64,000 bases of DNA from Streptococcus sp. 'caviae' (GCF_001937065.1 NZ_MOWR01000002.1:282009-346008), one strand, 5' to 3'; numbered from the stretch's first letter, positions 9,740-19,400 are shown. Made by a program: numbers and translations. Notes: generated by a model from the letters alone, not told the origin.

Positions 9740-10288
9740 TTAATAAATACCAAAGGCATGGTCAATCTTGGTAATCATTGAGGCGATTTCTTCCGGTGAT
9801 TCGCGCACGCCGTTTTTAATCCAGAGGACGACAATGCTCTCAATAGCTGCAGCCAGACTGCTGACAGCATATATTTCCGGCAGCTGCATACTGTCCTTGA
9901 TTTTTTTGACAGAAGAGGGATTGCTGTGAATCACCTCTTCTAAAAAATGGCGGACTTTTTTAGGAAAATCAATGAAAGACAGCTGGGAAACGATTTTGAA
10001 AAAACTCACATACTCCTGTTTGATATGATACAGAGCTTTTGTGATGGAATCTTGATTGGCAAAGCTATTATTCGTGAAAATTGCCGCAAAACGCTGCGTG
10101 ACCTCCTGGGCGATGGAATCTGCCAAATCATTTTTATCCAGGTAGTGCAGATAAAAGGTACCGCGGTTGATGCCTGCAAGACGTGTGATGTCACTGATGC
10201 TGACTTCTGAGAAACTCTTTTTGTCAAGCAAGGTAATAAAAGCGGCTTTGATTTTAGCTTCACTCTGCGTTTGACGTGCTTGGCTCAT
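9740..10288 (-). CDS. TetR/AcrR family transcriptional regulator
   Basis: A 182-aa repressor-type protein. The N-terminal helix-turn-helix is clear: SEAKIKAAFITLLDKKSF, then SISDITRLAGINRGTFYLHY (the TetR recognition helix, about residues 30-50). The C-terminal ligand and dimer domain is variable, as usual. The ATG at 10288 is chosen because AGGAG lies 7 nt upstream; an upstream in-frame ATG at 10306 has no such site. It is divergent from an ABC-transporter operon. Two near-identical 17-bp repeats in the shared control region are probably its operators, so it likely represses both itself and the transporter. The inducer is unknown. Confidence 0.92.
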   Translation of the reverse strand: MSQARQTQSEAKIKAAFITLLDKKSFSEVSISDITRLAGINRGTFYLHYLDKNDLADSIAQEVTQRFAAIFTNNSFANQDSITKALYHIKQEYVSFFKIVSQLSFIDFPKKVRHFLEEVIHSNPSSVKKIKDSMQLPEIYAVSSLAAAIESIVVLWIKNGVRESPEEIASMITKIDHAFGIY

Positions 10289-10333
10289 ATTGATACTCCT
10301 CATCAAAAAGCAGGATTTTAGAAAAATAATTTC

Positions 10334-10418
10334 TTAAATCAACAGAATGTTTATTTTTGTTCTTGTCATTTTGTCACAAGCATTATACAATAAGCACCGT
10401 ATTAAATCAACAGACTGT
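10334..10418. promoter_or_regulatory. Divergent overlapping promoters with paired TetR operator candidates
   Basis: The plus promoter is TTGTCA (10363-10368), 17 nt, TACAAT (10386-10391). The minus promoter is TTGATT (plus 10405-10410), 17 nt, TATAAT (plus 10382-10387), so the two -10 boxes overlap. A 17-bp direct repeat, TTAAATCAACAGAATGT (10334-10350) and TTAAATCAACAGACTGT (10402-10418), brackets the promoters. The right copy runs into CAGACT-N4-AGTCTG (10411-10426), a perfect 6-bp inverted repeat. The layout fits mutual repression by the adjacent TetR protein; binding is inferred. Confidence 0.7.
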
Positions 10419-10447
10419 CTAGTCTGATAGATTTGAGGGGGAATTTT

Positions 10448-11149
10448 ATGGCTTATATCGAAGTGAAAAATACTTATAAACGCTATCAAACAGGCGATAC
10501 AGAAATTACAGCCAATAATAATGTTAATTTTACCATTGAAAAAGGAGAGCTGGTGATTATTTTAGGCGCTTCGGGAGCCGGCAAATCAACAGTGCTGAAT
10601 ATTCTGGGAGGCATGGATACCAGTGATGAGGGACAGGTTATTATTGACGGTCAGGATATCGCGGGTTACAGTGCCAAGCAGCGAACAGCCTACCGCCGCA
10701 CAGATGTCGGCTTTGTTTTCCAGTTTTACAACTTGGTGCCCAATCTGACCGCCAAAGAAAATGTAGAGCTGGCTTCAGAAATTGTTTCTGATGCGCGGGA
10801 TGCTGCAGCGACGCTTGAAAGTGTCGGTTTGGGAAAACGTCTCAATAATTTTCCTGCTCAGCTTTCAGGCGGAGAGCAGCAGCGTGTGGCCATTGCGCGT
10901 GCGGTGGCTAAAAATCCTAAAATTCTGCTTTGCGATGAACCGACAGGAGCGCTTGATTACAAGACAGGCAAACAGGTTTTAAAAATTTTGCAAAATATGT
11001 CGCAGGAACAGGGAGCAACTGTTATTATCGTCACTCATAACAGCTCGCTGGCACCAATTGCAGACCGGGTCATTTATATGCATGATGCACAAGTGACTGA
11101 GATAAAAACCAACCCATCCCCGCAGGACATTGACCTGATTGAATACTAG
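10448..11149 (+). CDS. ABC transporter ATP-binding protein (LolD/MacB type)
   Basis: ATPase subunit of 233 aa that powers the large FtsX-type permease encoded next. The ATG at 10448 follows GAGGGGGAATTTT; an upstream TTG at 10433 is less likely. Walker A is GASGAGKST (about residues 38-46), the Q-loop segment is FVFQFYNL, the signature is [14 protein letters not shown], Walker B is [12 protein letters not shown] and the switch His is in VTHN. This subtype usually serves peptide or drug resistance, lipoprotein handling or envelope-stress systems instead of solute import. No substrate-binding protein is nearby. Confidence 0.94.
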   Translation: MAYIEVKNTYKRYQTGDTEITANNNVNFTIEKGELVIILGASGAGKSTVLNILGGMDTSDEGQVIIDGQDIAGYSAKQRTAYRRTDVGFVFQFYNLVPNLTAKENVELASEIVSDARDAAATLESVGLGKRLNNFPAQLSGGEQQRVAIARAVAKNPKILLCDEPTGALDYKTGKQVLKILQNMSQEQGATVIIVTHNSSLAPIADRVIYMHDAQVTEIKTNPSPQDIDLIEY

Positions 11150-11158
11150 GAGGCGGGA

Positions 11159-13798
11159 ATGATGAAGAAAACTTATTGGAAGGATATTTGGAAATCCATT
11201 CGAAAATCAAAGGGCCGTTTTTTGTCTATTCTGCTTTTGCTCATGCTGGGGTCCTTTGCCTTGGTAGGTCTCAAAGTGACAGGACCCGATATGAAACAGT
11301 CGGCAGCTGAATATCTGGATAAACATAATACCATGGATTTGGCTGTGATTGCGGATTATGGTCTGAGCAAGGACGATCAAAAGGAATTAAACCATCTGAA
11401 AAAGGCTCAGGCAGACTATGGCCGCATGACTGATGTGACTATTAAGAAGGCAAATTCTGCTATCCGCGTGTATTCAAAGCCTGATAAGATATCCACCTAT
11501 TCCATCAATTCCGGACGTCTGCCTCAAAACAACGGGGAAATTGCCTTGGATGTCACACTGAAAGATGACTATAAAATTGGGGACAGGATTTCCTTTACAC
11601 AGCCCGAGAACGCTCTGTTAAAGAAGGACAGCTATCGCATTGTCGGTTTTGTAACGTCTTCAGAAATTTGGTCTAAAACCTACATGGGGACATCAACAGC
11701 TGGAGACGGGTCTCTGTCCAATTATGCCGTAGTCACTGATGGTGCTTTTAACAGCGATACAGCCACTATCGCCCGTATCCGCTATGATGATTTAAAAGAT
11801 CTTGATCCCTTTTCAGATGCCTATACCAAAAAGCTGGTGGCCCATCAGGATGACTTGGATGACCTTCTCAGTGACAATGGCAAAAAGCGTTTAGAAAATC
11901 TGAAGGCAGCTGCCCAGAAAAAAGTTGATGACAGTCAAAAACAGGTAAAGGCAGCCAAAGATCAGCTGACGCTTCAAAAAGGAGCTCTTTCTTATTTGTC
12001 AGGCAGTCAATTAGCTGCTGCCCAAAAAGCTGTTGCAGAAGCGGAAAAGAAAATTGCTAAGAGCGAGGCTGATATCAAAAAGGCTGAGGCTGATATTGCT
12101 GCTATGTCAGAACCGTCATACAGCAGCTACAATCGCTCAACTCTGCCGGGAGGCGGCGGTTATCAGACTTTTTCTTCCAGTTCTGACAATGTCAGTGCTA
12201 TTGGCAATCTTTTCCCGGTTGTCCTCTATCTTGTTGCCGTTCTGGTCACTTTTACAACGATGACACGTTTTGTAGACGAAGAACGGACAAATTCAGGTGT
12301 TTTAAAGGCTTTAGGCTACTCCGATAAGGATGTCATCCAAAAATTTGTCATCTATGGTGCAGCTGCCAGTTTGATTGGGACGGTTTTAGGAATCTTAGCA
12401 GGCCATTATGTCTTGGCTCCCATCGTCTCCAACAGTACAACCAGCAGCCTGACCTTTAATCAGATGCACTATTATTTTTACTGGGATTACAGTTTGCTGG
12501 CACTGGCTATTAGCCTTTTAAGTGCAGTCTTGCCGGCTTTCTTGGTAGCCAAAAGGGAACTGACCGAAAACCCCGCCCAGCTCCTATTGCCCAAACCGCC
12601 TGCCAAGGGTGCCAAGATCCTGCTGGAAAGACTTCCTTTTATTTGGAACCGTCTGATCTTTACTTACAAAGTCACCGTTAGAAATATTTTTCGTTACAAG
12701 CAGAGGATGCTGATGACTGTTTTCGGAGTCGCAGGCTCAGTTGCCCTGCTCTTTGCCGGTCTGGGCATTCAATCCTCTTTGAATAAAATTATGGATCATC
12801 AGTTTCATCAGATTACCCCTTACAATCTGCTGGCAGCAGTGGATGATAAGGCAGATGAGGGAGAACGAAAAGCGTTAGCCAAGGCTTTGCAGGACGAAGA
12901 TATTGCACAAAGACTGCCCGTTTTCTATCAACAGACTGATGCAGAGATTTCCGGGCTTGCTGACAAGCAGACCGTCTCTTTGCTGGCAGGCAGCCATAAT
13001 CATTTTGACGGCTTCATTAACCTCAAAGACATAAAAACCGGCAAAAAGCTCCGCCTGACAGATAAGGGCGTCATTATCACTGAACTGTTAGCTGAATACT
13101 ATCACGTTCAGGCTGGTGATCATTTCACCTTCAAGGATGAAACCGGCAGAAAGATTCGTTTGAGGGTTGCAGCAGTAGCTGAGATGAATGTTGGCCACTA
13201 TCTTTTGATGACAGACAGCTATTATCAAAAGAAATTTGGCAAAGCTGTTAAGAACAATGCCTATCTCATTAACCTCAAAGATACTTCCTCCGACAATATT
13301 TCTGCCAAGGCAACGGAACTTTTGGCCATGGACGGCGTGTCGGCTGTTTCCCAAAGCCTGTCCATTGTTGATACGGTTGAGCTGGTCGTAAAATCACTCA
13401 ACGGTGCCATGACCGTTTTAGTTGTCACCTCGGTGCTGCTTGCGGCAGTTATTCTCTATAATTTAACCAATATTAATGTGGCTGAGCGCATTCGGGAACT
13501 CTCCACCATTAAGGTACTCGGTTTTTATAATCAAGAAGTCACCATGTATATTTACAGAGAAACCATTTCGCTGTCTCTTATCGGTATTTTGCTGGGGCTG
13601 CTGGCCGGTCATTATCTCCATAGGATTATTATGTCCATGATTGGCAATGACACTATCATGTTTGGCAGTATTATTGACGGCTATATTTACGTTGTTCCGG
13701 TCTTTACCGTTGTTTTCATTCTGCTGATTTTGGGTCTGCTGGTTAACCGCCGCTTAAAAAATCTGGACATGCTGGAAGCACTCAAATCAGCTGACTAG
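11159..13798 (+). CDS. ABC transporter permease, FtsX family
   Basis: Membrane subunit of 879 aa, encoded 9 bp after its ATPase behind AGGAGG; an ATG at 11162 is equally possible. The first membrane helix is near residues 20-40. A long extracellular region follows and contains a Lys/Ala-rich coiled coil (about 235-320, KKVDDSQKQVKAAKDQL...). The first FtsX domain (about 345-470), a second extracytoplasmic domain, and a second FtsX domain (about 765-875) with several helices complete the protein. The two-domain layout with an extracellular coil resembles mechanotransmission permeases such as MacB or YtrF-like proteins. Expression is probably controlled by the divergent TetR protein. The substrate is unknown. 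Confidence 0.92.
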   Translation: MMKKTYWKDIWKSIRKSKGRFLSILLLLMLGSFALVGLKVTGPDMKQSAAEYLDKHNTMDLAVIADYGLSKDDQKELNHLKKAQADYGRMTDVTIKKANSAIRVYSKPDKISTYSINSGRLPQNNGEIALDVTLKDDYKIGDRISFTQPENALLKKDSYRIVGFVTSSEIWSKTYMGTSTAGDGSLSNYAVVTDGAFNSDTATIARIRYDDLKDLDPFSDAYTKKLVAHQDDLDDLLSDNGKKRLENLKAAAQKKVDDSQKQVKAAKDQLTLQKGALSYLSGSQLAAAQKAVAEAEKKIAKSEADIKKAEADIAAMSEPSYSSYNRSTLPGGGGYQTFSSSSDNVSAIGNLFPVVLYLVAVLVTFTTMTRFVDEERTNSGVLKALGYSDKDVIQKFVIYGAAASLIGTVLGILAGHYVLAPIVSNSTTSSLTFNQMHYYFYWDYSLLALAISLLSAVLPAFLVAKRELTENPAQLLLPKPPAKGAKILLERLPFIWNRLIFTYKVTVRNIFRYKQRMLMTVFGVAGSVALLFAGLGIQSSLNKIMDHQFHQITPYNLLAAVDDKADEGERKALAKALQDEDIAQRLPVFYQQTDAEISGLADKQTVSLLAGSHNHFDGFINLKDIKTGKKLRLTDKGVIITELLAEYYHVQAGDHFTFKDETGRKIRLRVAAVAEMNVGHYLLMTDSYYQKKFGKAVKNNAYLINLKDTSSDNISAKATELLAMDGVSAVSQSLSIVDTVELVVKSLNGAMTVLVVTSVLLAAVILYNLTNINVAERIRELSTIKVLGFYNQEVTMYIYRETISLSLIGILLGLLAGHYLHRIIMSMIGNDTIMFGSIIDGYIYVVPVFTVVFILLILGLLVNRRLKNLDMLEALKSAD

Positions 13799-13916
13799 AG
13801 AAGCAGAAACAGCTTAAGCATAGTTTAGAAAGGTTGCTTGTTGTATCTGCTCCAAGATGATGAAGGCTGCGAGGCAGCCTGAAAAGTCAGTATCACTGCT
13901 GATAAATGAAGTTATA

Positions 13917-13979
13917 AAAAAAGAGCGAGGATTAATCGTGATTTCGCAGAAATCGATTTTTCCTGGCTCTTTTCTTTTT
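13917..13979 (+). terminator. Terminator after the ABC operon
   Basis: AAAGAGC pairs with GCTCTTT, with a tight inner hairpin GATTTC-gca-GAAATC, followed by a T-rich run. An additional small hairpin GGCTGC-gag-GCAGCC lies upstream, near 13866. Confidence 0.75.
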
Positions 13980-13998
13980 TGACTCGGGTAAAAATTAA

Positions 13999-14305
13999 CC
14001 ACTAACTAAAGTTAGTCTTAGCTTGAAGAAAAAGTCCTTTTTCTTTGATACTTCCTTAGGTGATGTCGGACGGCAGCGACTTCCTAGGGAATTCCATGCT
14101 TAAACTTTGACCCACGGTCTCAAAGTTTCCGAGTGTCAGAATTGGCTTAAATTCACCATTTCTGACACTTTCATCACGGTGGAAGTGTCCTCCTTTATCT
14201 AACTCGTTTGCCTTCGTGCAATTTATATGGTAGTCTGCAGACTTCTTCGCTGATCAAGGTAGGCAAATAGAGATTTGTCTACAGTCTGCCACTAACTAAA
14301 GTTAG
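13999..14305. repeat. ~300-bp structured element bounded by 17-bp direct repeats
   Basis: CCACTAACTAAAGTTAG occurs at 13999-14015 and again at 14289-14305, exactly 290 bp apart. Each copy contains the palindrome CTAACT-aa-AGTTAG. The segment between is rich in perfect hairpins: AAGAAAAAG/CTTTTTCTT (about 14026-14045), AACTTTGA/TCAAAGTT (about 14103-14127), GTGTCAGAA/TTCTGACAC (about 14133-14168) and GCAGACT/AGTCTGC (about 14236-14289). No convincing gene is seen. It could be a miniature mobile element, a structured RNA or a recombination cassette; I cannot assign it. Confidence 0.6.
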
Positions 14306-14361
14306 GCCCCTCTCTTTTTTCCCTTTCTGATAATGGCTAAAGTATTGACTGAAAGCCATTT

Positions 14362-15279
14362 TTACAAGCTGTCAGCAGAGAAAGTGTCACCGTGCTCTAG
14401 GTCTCCAAATTTGTAGCCGCGGTTGAACCAATTTTGGCGCTGCTGAGAAGTTCCGTGAGTGAAGCTGTCTGGCACCGTTCTGCCATAGGCTTCTTTTTGA
14501 AGCGTGTCATCGCCGACAGCATGGGCTGCTCTCATAGCTTCTTCAATGTCACCGGTATCAAGGAAACCTTCCCCTTCAACGTATTTTGCCCAAGCTCCGG
14601 CATAATAATCAGCCTGCAGTTCCAAGCGGACATTTAAGGCGTTGGCCTGAGTTTCGGACAGCCCCTGCCGTTTTTGATTGTAGTCGGACATGGTACCCAG
14701 CTCATTTTGAACATGGTGGCCGACTTCATGAGCAATAACATAGGCCATCGCAAAGTCGCCTGCTGCCTTATATTTGCTGGAGAGCTCCTGATAAAAGGAA
14801 ATATCCAGATAAATCTTGCGGTCAGCTGAACAGTAAAAGGGACCTGAAGAAGCCTGCCCCTGTCCGCAGCCGGTTCGAATGTGATCAGTATAAAAAACCA
14901 GCGTAGGTTTTTTATAGGTCAATCCCTCAGCTTTAAAGGTTTCAGTCCAAAAGGCTTCTGTGCTTGCCAGAACCTTGCTGACAAATTTCGTTTCTTCACT
15001 GGAAACATCGGTTCCCTTTTTTCGCGTAACCTGAGTTGACTGGTAAGGGCTGGAATTGCTGGTATTATCACCGATCAAAATACTTCCCAGACCGGAAGCA
15101 CCGCCAATAAAGAGCAGGATAATAAGGATGACAAGCTTTGATTTCCAGCTGCCCCGAGAAAAGAGCAGCTGCAAGAGGAGATTGCTGCCTATGGAACTGC
15201 CGCCTCCGCCGTAAGCACCAGACTCCTCTCCGCGGCGGTCTTCAATGTTCTTGCTTTCCTTTAACTTGTCTGTTTTCAT
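14362..15279 (-). CDS. YpfJ-family neutral zinc metallopeptidase, membrane anchored
   Basis: A 305-aa protein of the COG2321/YpfJ family. A Gly-rich N-terminus is followed by one membrane helix (about residues 47-66, SKLVILIILLFIGGASGLG), so the body should lie outside the cell. The zinc-site motif is AYVIAHEVGHHVQNE (HExxH) in the middle of the domain. Cys residues in HIRTGCGQGQASSGPFYCS match family conservation, as does the downstream QADYYAGAWA segment that supplies the third ligand region. Physiological substrates of this family are poorly known. It is transcribed alone on the minus strand. Confidence 0.9.
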   Translation of the reverse strand: MKTDKLKESKNIEDRRGEESGAYGGGGSSIGSNLLLQLLFSRGSWKSKLVILIILLFIGGASGLGSILIGDNTSNSSPYQSTQVTRKKGTDVSSEETKFVSKVLASTEAFWTETFKAEGLTYKKPTLVFYTDHIRTGCGQGQASSGPFYCSADRKIYLDISFYQELSSKYKAAGDFAMAYVIAHEVGHHVQNELGTMSDYNQKRQGLSETQANALNVRLELQADYYAGAWAKYVEGEGFLDTGDIEEAMRAAHAVGDDTLQKEAYGRTVPDSFTHGTSQQRQNWFNRGYKFGDLEHGDTFSADSL

Positions 15280-15455
15280 TTCTAAACCTCATTGTTTTAA
15301 TACCTCTATTATAAATGATTTCCGGCAGAAAAAGTATCCTTTTATTTCAATTTTTAAGATGTCTTCAAATTTATAGCTTTTAAAGATTACCTTATTAACT
15401 AAATTTTATTTTTAAAGTGATTGCATGATATAATTGGAATAAAATAGATGTTTTC

Positions 15456-15483
15456 GTTTTACCCGCACATGCGGGGGTGGAGT
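15456..15483 (+). repeat. Solitary sequence resembling a type I-E CRISPR repeat (R1)
   Basis: The 5' part GTTTTACCCGCACATGCGGG continues as GGTGG. It carries the CCCGCAcatGCGGG stem typical of I-E repeats, and by memory it differs from a known streptococcal I-E repeat at few positions in the first 24. It stands alone: no second copy at a spacer distance and no cas gene in the window. It is either a remnant or a coincidence. Confidence 0.5.
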
Positions 15484-15541
15484 CTGGCTATAATGCATTC
15501 CTCAATTCAATAAAAAAAGACAACTGATTAAAGTTATCTCT

Positions 15542-15820
15542 TTACATCTTAAATAAATCTGCATGGCTGCCTGTATCAACCAGAGTTAAAGTCAAAATAT
15601 CATCCTCTAATAGGTAAATTAACAGCCAATCAGGTTTAATATGGCATTCTCTAAAACCCTTAAAACTACCTTTCAGTTCATAATCCCTATACCTATCTTC
15701 CAAAGCCTGTCCTAAATGCAGTTTTTCAATAACGTCATCTAACAATGATACATCCATTCCCCGCTTTTTCATACGCTTAAAACTCTTTTTAAAAGCAGAG
15801 GTAAATTTGACCTGATACAT
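15542..15820 (-). CDS. RelE/YafQ family mRNA-interferase toxin
   Basis: A 92-aa basic protein with the YafQ-type RelE fold. It begins MYQVKFTSAFKKSFKRMKKRG and contains LKGSFKGFRECHIKPDWLLIY and a C-terminal His-rich GSHADLF segment; YafQ relatives keep catalytic His and Asp residues at these places. Such toxins cut mRNA on the ribosome and stop translation. The ATG (15820) directly abuts the antitoxin stop (TAG then ATG), which is classic toxin-antitoxin coupling. It is intact by length, with no visible disruption. Confidence 0.9.
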   Translation of the reverse strand: MYQVKFTSAFKKSFKRMKKRGMDVSLLDDVIEKLHLGQALEDRYRDYELKGSFKGFRECHIKPDWLLIYLLEDDILTLTLVDTGSHADLFKM

Positions 15821-16093
15821 CTACGTTTCCAAAGCTTTCTTCAAATCTGACATATTATCATAAGCTACAACTGCCTCATCACGAGAAATTCGTTTGGCTT
15901 CTGCCATGGCCTCCAATGTCTTAGAATTATAATTTGGAAGTTCTACATTAAAGGGAAGGCCATCATGTAAAAGACATTGACGTAAAAAAATATTAACTGC
16001 ACTGGACATATCCATACCTAAATCATTAAACAATGAAGTAGCTTGAGCTTTTACAGTTTCATCAATACGAATTTGAGTAGGTACTGTTGCCAT
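15821..16093 (-). CDS. RelB/DinJ family antitoxin
   Basis: A 90-aa antitoxin starting MATVPTQIRIDETVKAQATS, a ribbon-helix-helix DNA-binding N-terminus, followed by NIFLRQCLLHDGLPFNVELP, the conserved DinJ segment, and a toxin-neutralising C-terminus. The ATG at 16093 has AAAAGAG 8 nt upstream; a GTG at 16114 would add seven residues. It should neutralise the adjacent YafQ-like toxin and repress its own promoter through the palindrome upstream. Confidence 0.9.
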   Translation of the reverse strand: MATVPTQIRIDETVKAQATSLFNDLGMDMSSAVNIFLRQCLLHDGLPFNVELPNYNSKTLEAMAEAKRISRDEAVVAYDNMSDLKKALET

Positions 16094-16116
16094 AACTATC
16101 ACTCTTTTCATCACTC

Positions 16117-16154
16117 ATTTTACTACAAACGGTTTACACTGTCAATCGTTTGTA
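16117..16154 (-). promoter_or_regulatory. Toxin-antitoxin promoter with palindromic operator
   Basis: On the minus strand TTGACA (plus 16140-16145), 17 nt, TAAAAT (plus 16117-16122) is a near-consensus promoter. An inverted repeat, TACAAACG (16124-16131) and CGTTTGTA (16147-16154), brackets the -35 box and spacer. This is the expected position for autorepression by a RelB/DinJ antitoxin. Confidence 0.75.
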
Positions 16155-16157
16155 GCT

Positions 16158-16182
16158 GTTTCCCCTGTATGAGCGGGGTTCC
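16158..16182 (+). repeat. Second, weaker type I-E-like repeat sequence (R2)
   Basis: GTTTCCCCTGTATGAGCGGG followed by GTTCC. It has the GTTT start and a CCCC...GGGG stem like many I-E repeats, but it is more diverged than R1. It lies 4 bp upstream of the toxin-antitoxin operator. Chance similarity is possible. Confidence 0.3.
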
Positions 16183-16468
16183 TTTCTCCTGCAAGTAATT
16201 CCTAATTTTCAGGGGCAAACAAAAAACTGTTTTCATTTCAAATGGTTACCTTATGTGATTGTGCAGGAGTTTTTCCAAACAGAAATGCATGTACAGAAAC
16301 ATCATAATCCTTTGAAAGAATCGTTAGTTTGTTTTTAGATAATAAGTTATCATAAAGCAAAACAGTGACAAGAACAGTAAAATATTAGATAATAGAACTA
16401 AGAAGCTTAGGTTCATAAGCAAATTAATTTAAACTTACCTTGTTAAAAAGTTTTACAGAGGATTATTT

Positions 16469-19400
16469 ATGAAACTTTTATACACCGACATTCAATACGA
16501 TATGACAGAGATTTTGGCCGCTGAGGCTAGGCAGGCTGCTAAAGAGGGCAAGCGTGTTTTTTATATTGCTCCCAGCTCTCTGTCTTTTGAAAAGGAGCGG
16601 GCGGTTTTGGAAGCTCTGCCTGAAGAGGCCTCTTTTGCCATTACCATTACGCGTTTTGCGCAGATGGCTCGCTATTTTGTTTTAAATGAGCCCCATCAAA
16701 GAGAAGTTATCGATGACAATGGTCTGGCTATGATTTTTTACCGGGCTTTGGCTGGTTTTTCTGAGCAGGATTTGCGTGTTTTTGGCCGTTTGAAACAGGA
16801 CACCAACTTTATCAGTCAATTGGTCGATTTATATAAGGAGCTTAAGGCTTCCAATATGACGGTTTTAGAACTGACAGAGCTTAATTCTCCAGAGAAGCAG
16901 GAAGATCTGATTAAGATCTTTAACAAGGCTGAGGCGATTTTAAAGGCTGGAAATTTTGATACTCAAACTAAGACAGCCTTTTTTGCTCAGCAGCTTAAAT
17001 CAGGCCATCTGGACAGTGAACTTAAGGATTTGCTGATTATTGTGGATGGTTTTACCCGTTTTTCTGCCGAAGAAGAAAACCTCATCAGTCTCTTGCATGA
17101 AAAAGGGGTGCCCGTTATTATCGGTACTTACATCAGCCAAAAGGCTTACCGTTCAGCATTTTCAAATGGGAATGTTTATCAGGCCAGTCTGGATTTTATG
17201 CGCGGTCTGGCTGCTAAATTTCAAACGAAACCCGAATATGTAACTTCCAAGCAAAAGGGATTGCAGGCTTTTGCCAATCTTTCCAGCATTTTTGATAGCC
17301 GCCATGATTTCTCTGCTGATGGCCGAACCCTAACAGAGGAAGATAAGGAACACATTGTTATTTGGGATGCTGTCAATCAAAAAGAAGAAGCAGAGCATGT
17401 CGCCAGGGCCATCCGCCGAAAGCTCTATCAAGGCTATCGCTACAAGGATATTTTAGTTTTGCTGGGGGATACAGATGCTTACCAGCTGCAGGTGGGAAAA
17501 ATTTTTGATAAGTACGAGATTCCTTATTATTTCGGCAAGGCCGAATCGATGAGTTCGCATCCTTTGGTTCATTTTATAGACAGTTTGGAGCGGATTAAGC
17601 GCTACAATTTTCGGGCTGAGGATGTTATGAATGTGCTTAAGTCGGGCTTATATGGCCGCTTGCAGCAAGATCAGCTGGATAAATTAGAATACTATATTAG
17701 CTATGCAGACATCAAGGGACAAAGCAAGTTTTTCAAGGATTTTACAATAGACAATCAAGGAAAATTTGATCTGGAACAGTTAAATCAGTGGCGCTCCCAA
17801 CTCATGAGTCCCTTGCAGCAGCTGGTTAAGGCACAAAAGCAGCTGGGAAAGAGTCTCCTGAAAAAACTGACCGGTTTTTTAGAGGCTATTAACCTGCCGG
17901 AAAATTTTGCCCTGCTGACGGCAGAAAGCGGGGAAATTGAGCAGGAGAAGCACGAACAGGTCTGGAAGACTTTTACAGCTATTTTAGAGCAGTTTCAAAG
18001 AATCTTTGGTGAAGAAAAGCTGACGCTGGATGAATTTTTGTCTTTGCTCCGCGCCAGCATGCTGGCAGCTGATTACCGCACGATTCCTGCTGCAGTTGAT
18101 GTTGTCACAGTTAAAGCCTATGACTTGGTAGAGCCGCACACCAATAAAATTGTCTTTGCCATGGGCATGACACAGTCTAATTTTCCTAAGATTGTGCAAA
18201 ACCGGAGCCTGATTTCGGATGAGGAACGCGCGCGAATCAATGATGTGACACCGGATAATCGCCGCTTTGATATTGTCAGCAGCGAAAATCTCAAAAAAAA
18301 TCACTTTACGGCCTTATCGCTCTTTAATGCTGCGACTGAGGAATTGATTCTCAGCCTGCCGCAAATTTTAAATGAGACAGAAGACAGCACCTCCTCTTAT
18401 TTATTGGAATTGATTGAGCTTGGTGTACCGGTAGTGGAAAAAGGCCGGAGCCGACAGCTGACTGATCCAGAAGACATCGGCAACTACAAAGCGCTCTTGT
18501 CGCGCGTGATTGAACTGGATCATGCTTCTATTGACCAAGAAATGTCTAAGGAGGAGCAGACCTTCTGGTCGGTGGCTGTGCGTTATCTGCGGAAGAAACT
18601 TAATGAGCAGGGGATTGTCATTCCTGAGATTAATGACAGTATGCAGACCAAGCCGCTTGCTCCTGCGGTTATAAAGGCTCGCTTTCCGGCAGATGAGCCT
18701 ATAAAACTGTCATCATCTGCTTTAACAGCTTTTTACAACAATCAGTACCTTTATTTCCTGCAGTATGTTTTGGGCTTGCAGGAATTGGAGACCATTCATC
18801 CGGACGCCAGAAATCACGGCAGCTACCTGCACCGTGTTTTTGAACTGGTGATGCAGGACGCAGCAGCTCCGGATTTTGATAAGAGGTTAAACCAGGCCCT
18901 AGCACAGGCCAATCAGGAAAACAGCTTTAAAATGCTTTATGAGGAAGATGAGGAGAGCCGCTATTCTTTAGAGATTTTGGAAGACATTGCCAGAAGCACG
19001 GCCAGCATTTTGCGTGATGATACTCAAATTCAGGTGGAAAGCGAAGAAGAGGCCTTTGAGCTCATGCTGGGAAATACTGTTAAAATCCGTGGCTTTATCG
19101 ACCGTATTGACCGTCTGTCTGATGGCAGTCTGGGGATTGTTGACTACAAATCCAGCCGAAATACCTTTGATCTTCAGAAATTCTATAATGGTCTCAGTCC
19201 GCAGCTTCTGACCTACATGGAAGCCGTCAGGGACAGAAGCGACCTGCCTGACAGCCAGAAGATTTTTGGAGCTATGTATCTGCACATGCAAGAGCCAAAA
19301 TTAGACTTAAGCAATGTAAAGTCTTTGGATAAGATTCCTGGGGCAGTCCATAAGGAACTGACTTACAGAGGGCTTTTCTTAGATGAGGAAAAAGCCTATC

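Larger units (their letters stand above)
16115..16468. other. Intergenic region between antitoxin gene and rexB
   Basis: About 350 bp. The left end holds the toxin-antitoxin promoter and operator and the repeat-like sequence R2. The rest is AT-rich and must carry the rexB promoter; the rexB ribosome-binding site GAGG is at about 16457. A 49-codon minus-strand frame (16238-16384) is open but has no usable start and I cannot recognise it. Confidence 0.5.

Noticed and set aside
13814..14002. 62-codon minus-strand frame
   Set aside because: Crosses the ABC-operon terminator hairpin; no ribosome-binding site.
15456..15620. A CRISPR array
   Set aside because: Only one convincing repeat is present at this point, with no regular spacers and no second copy at 60-bp distance.
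16238..16384. 49-codon minus-strand frame ending FLFGKTPAQSHKVTI
   Set aside because: The peptide looks protein-like and could be a relic, but there is no usable start codon or ribosome-binding site and I cannot recognise the family.
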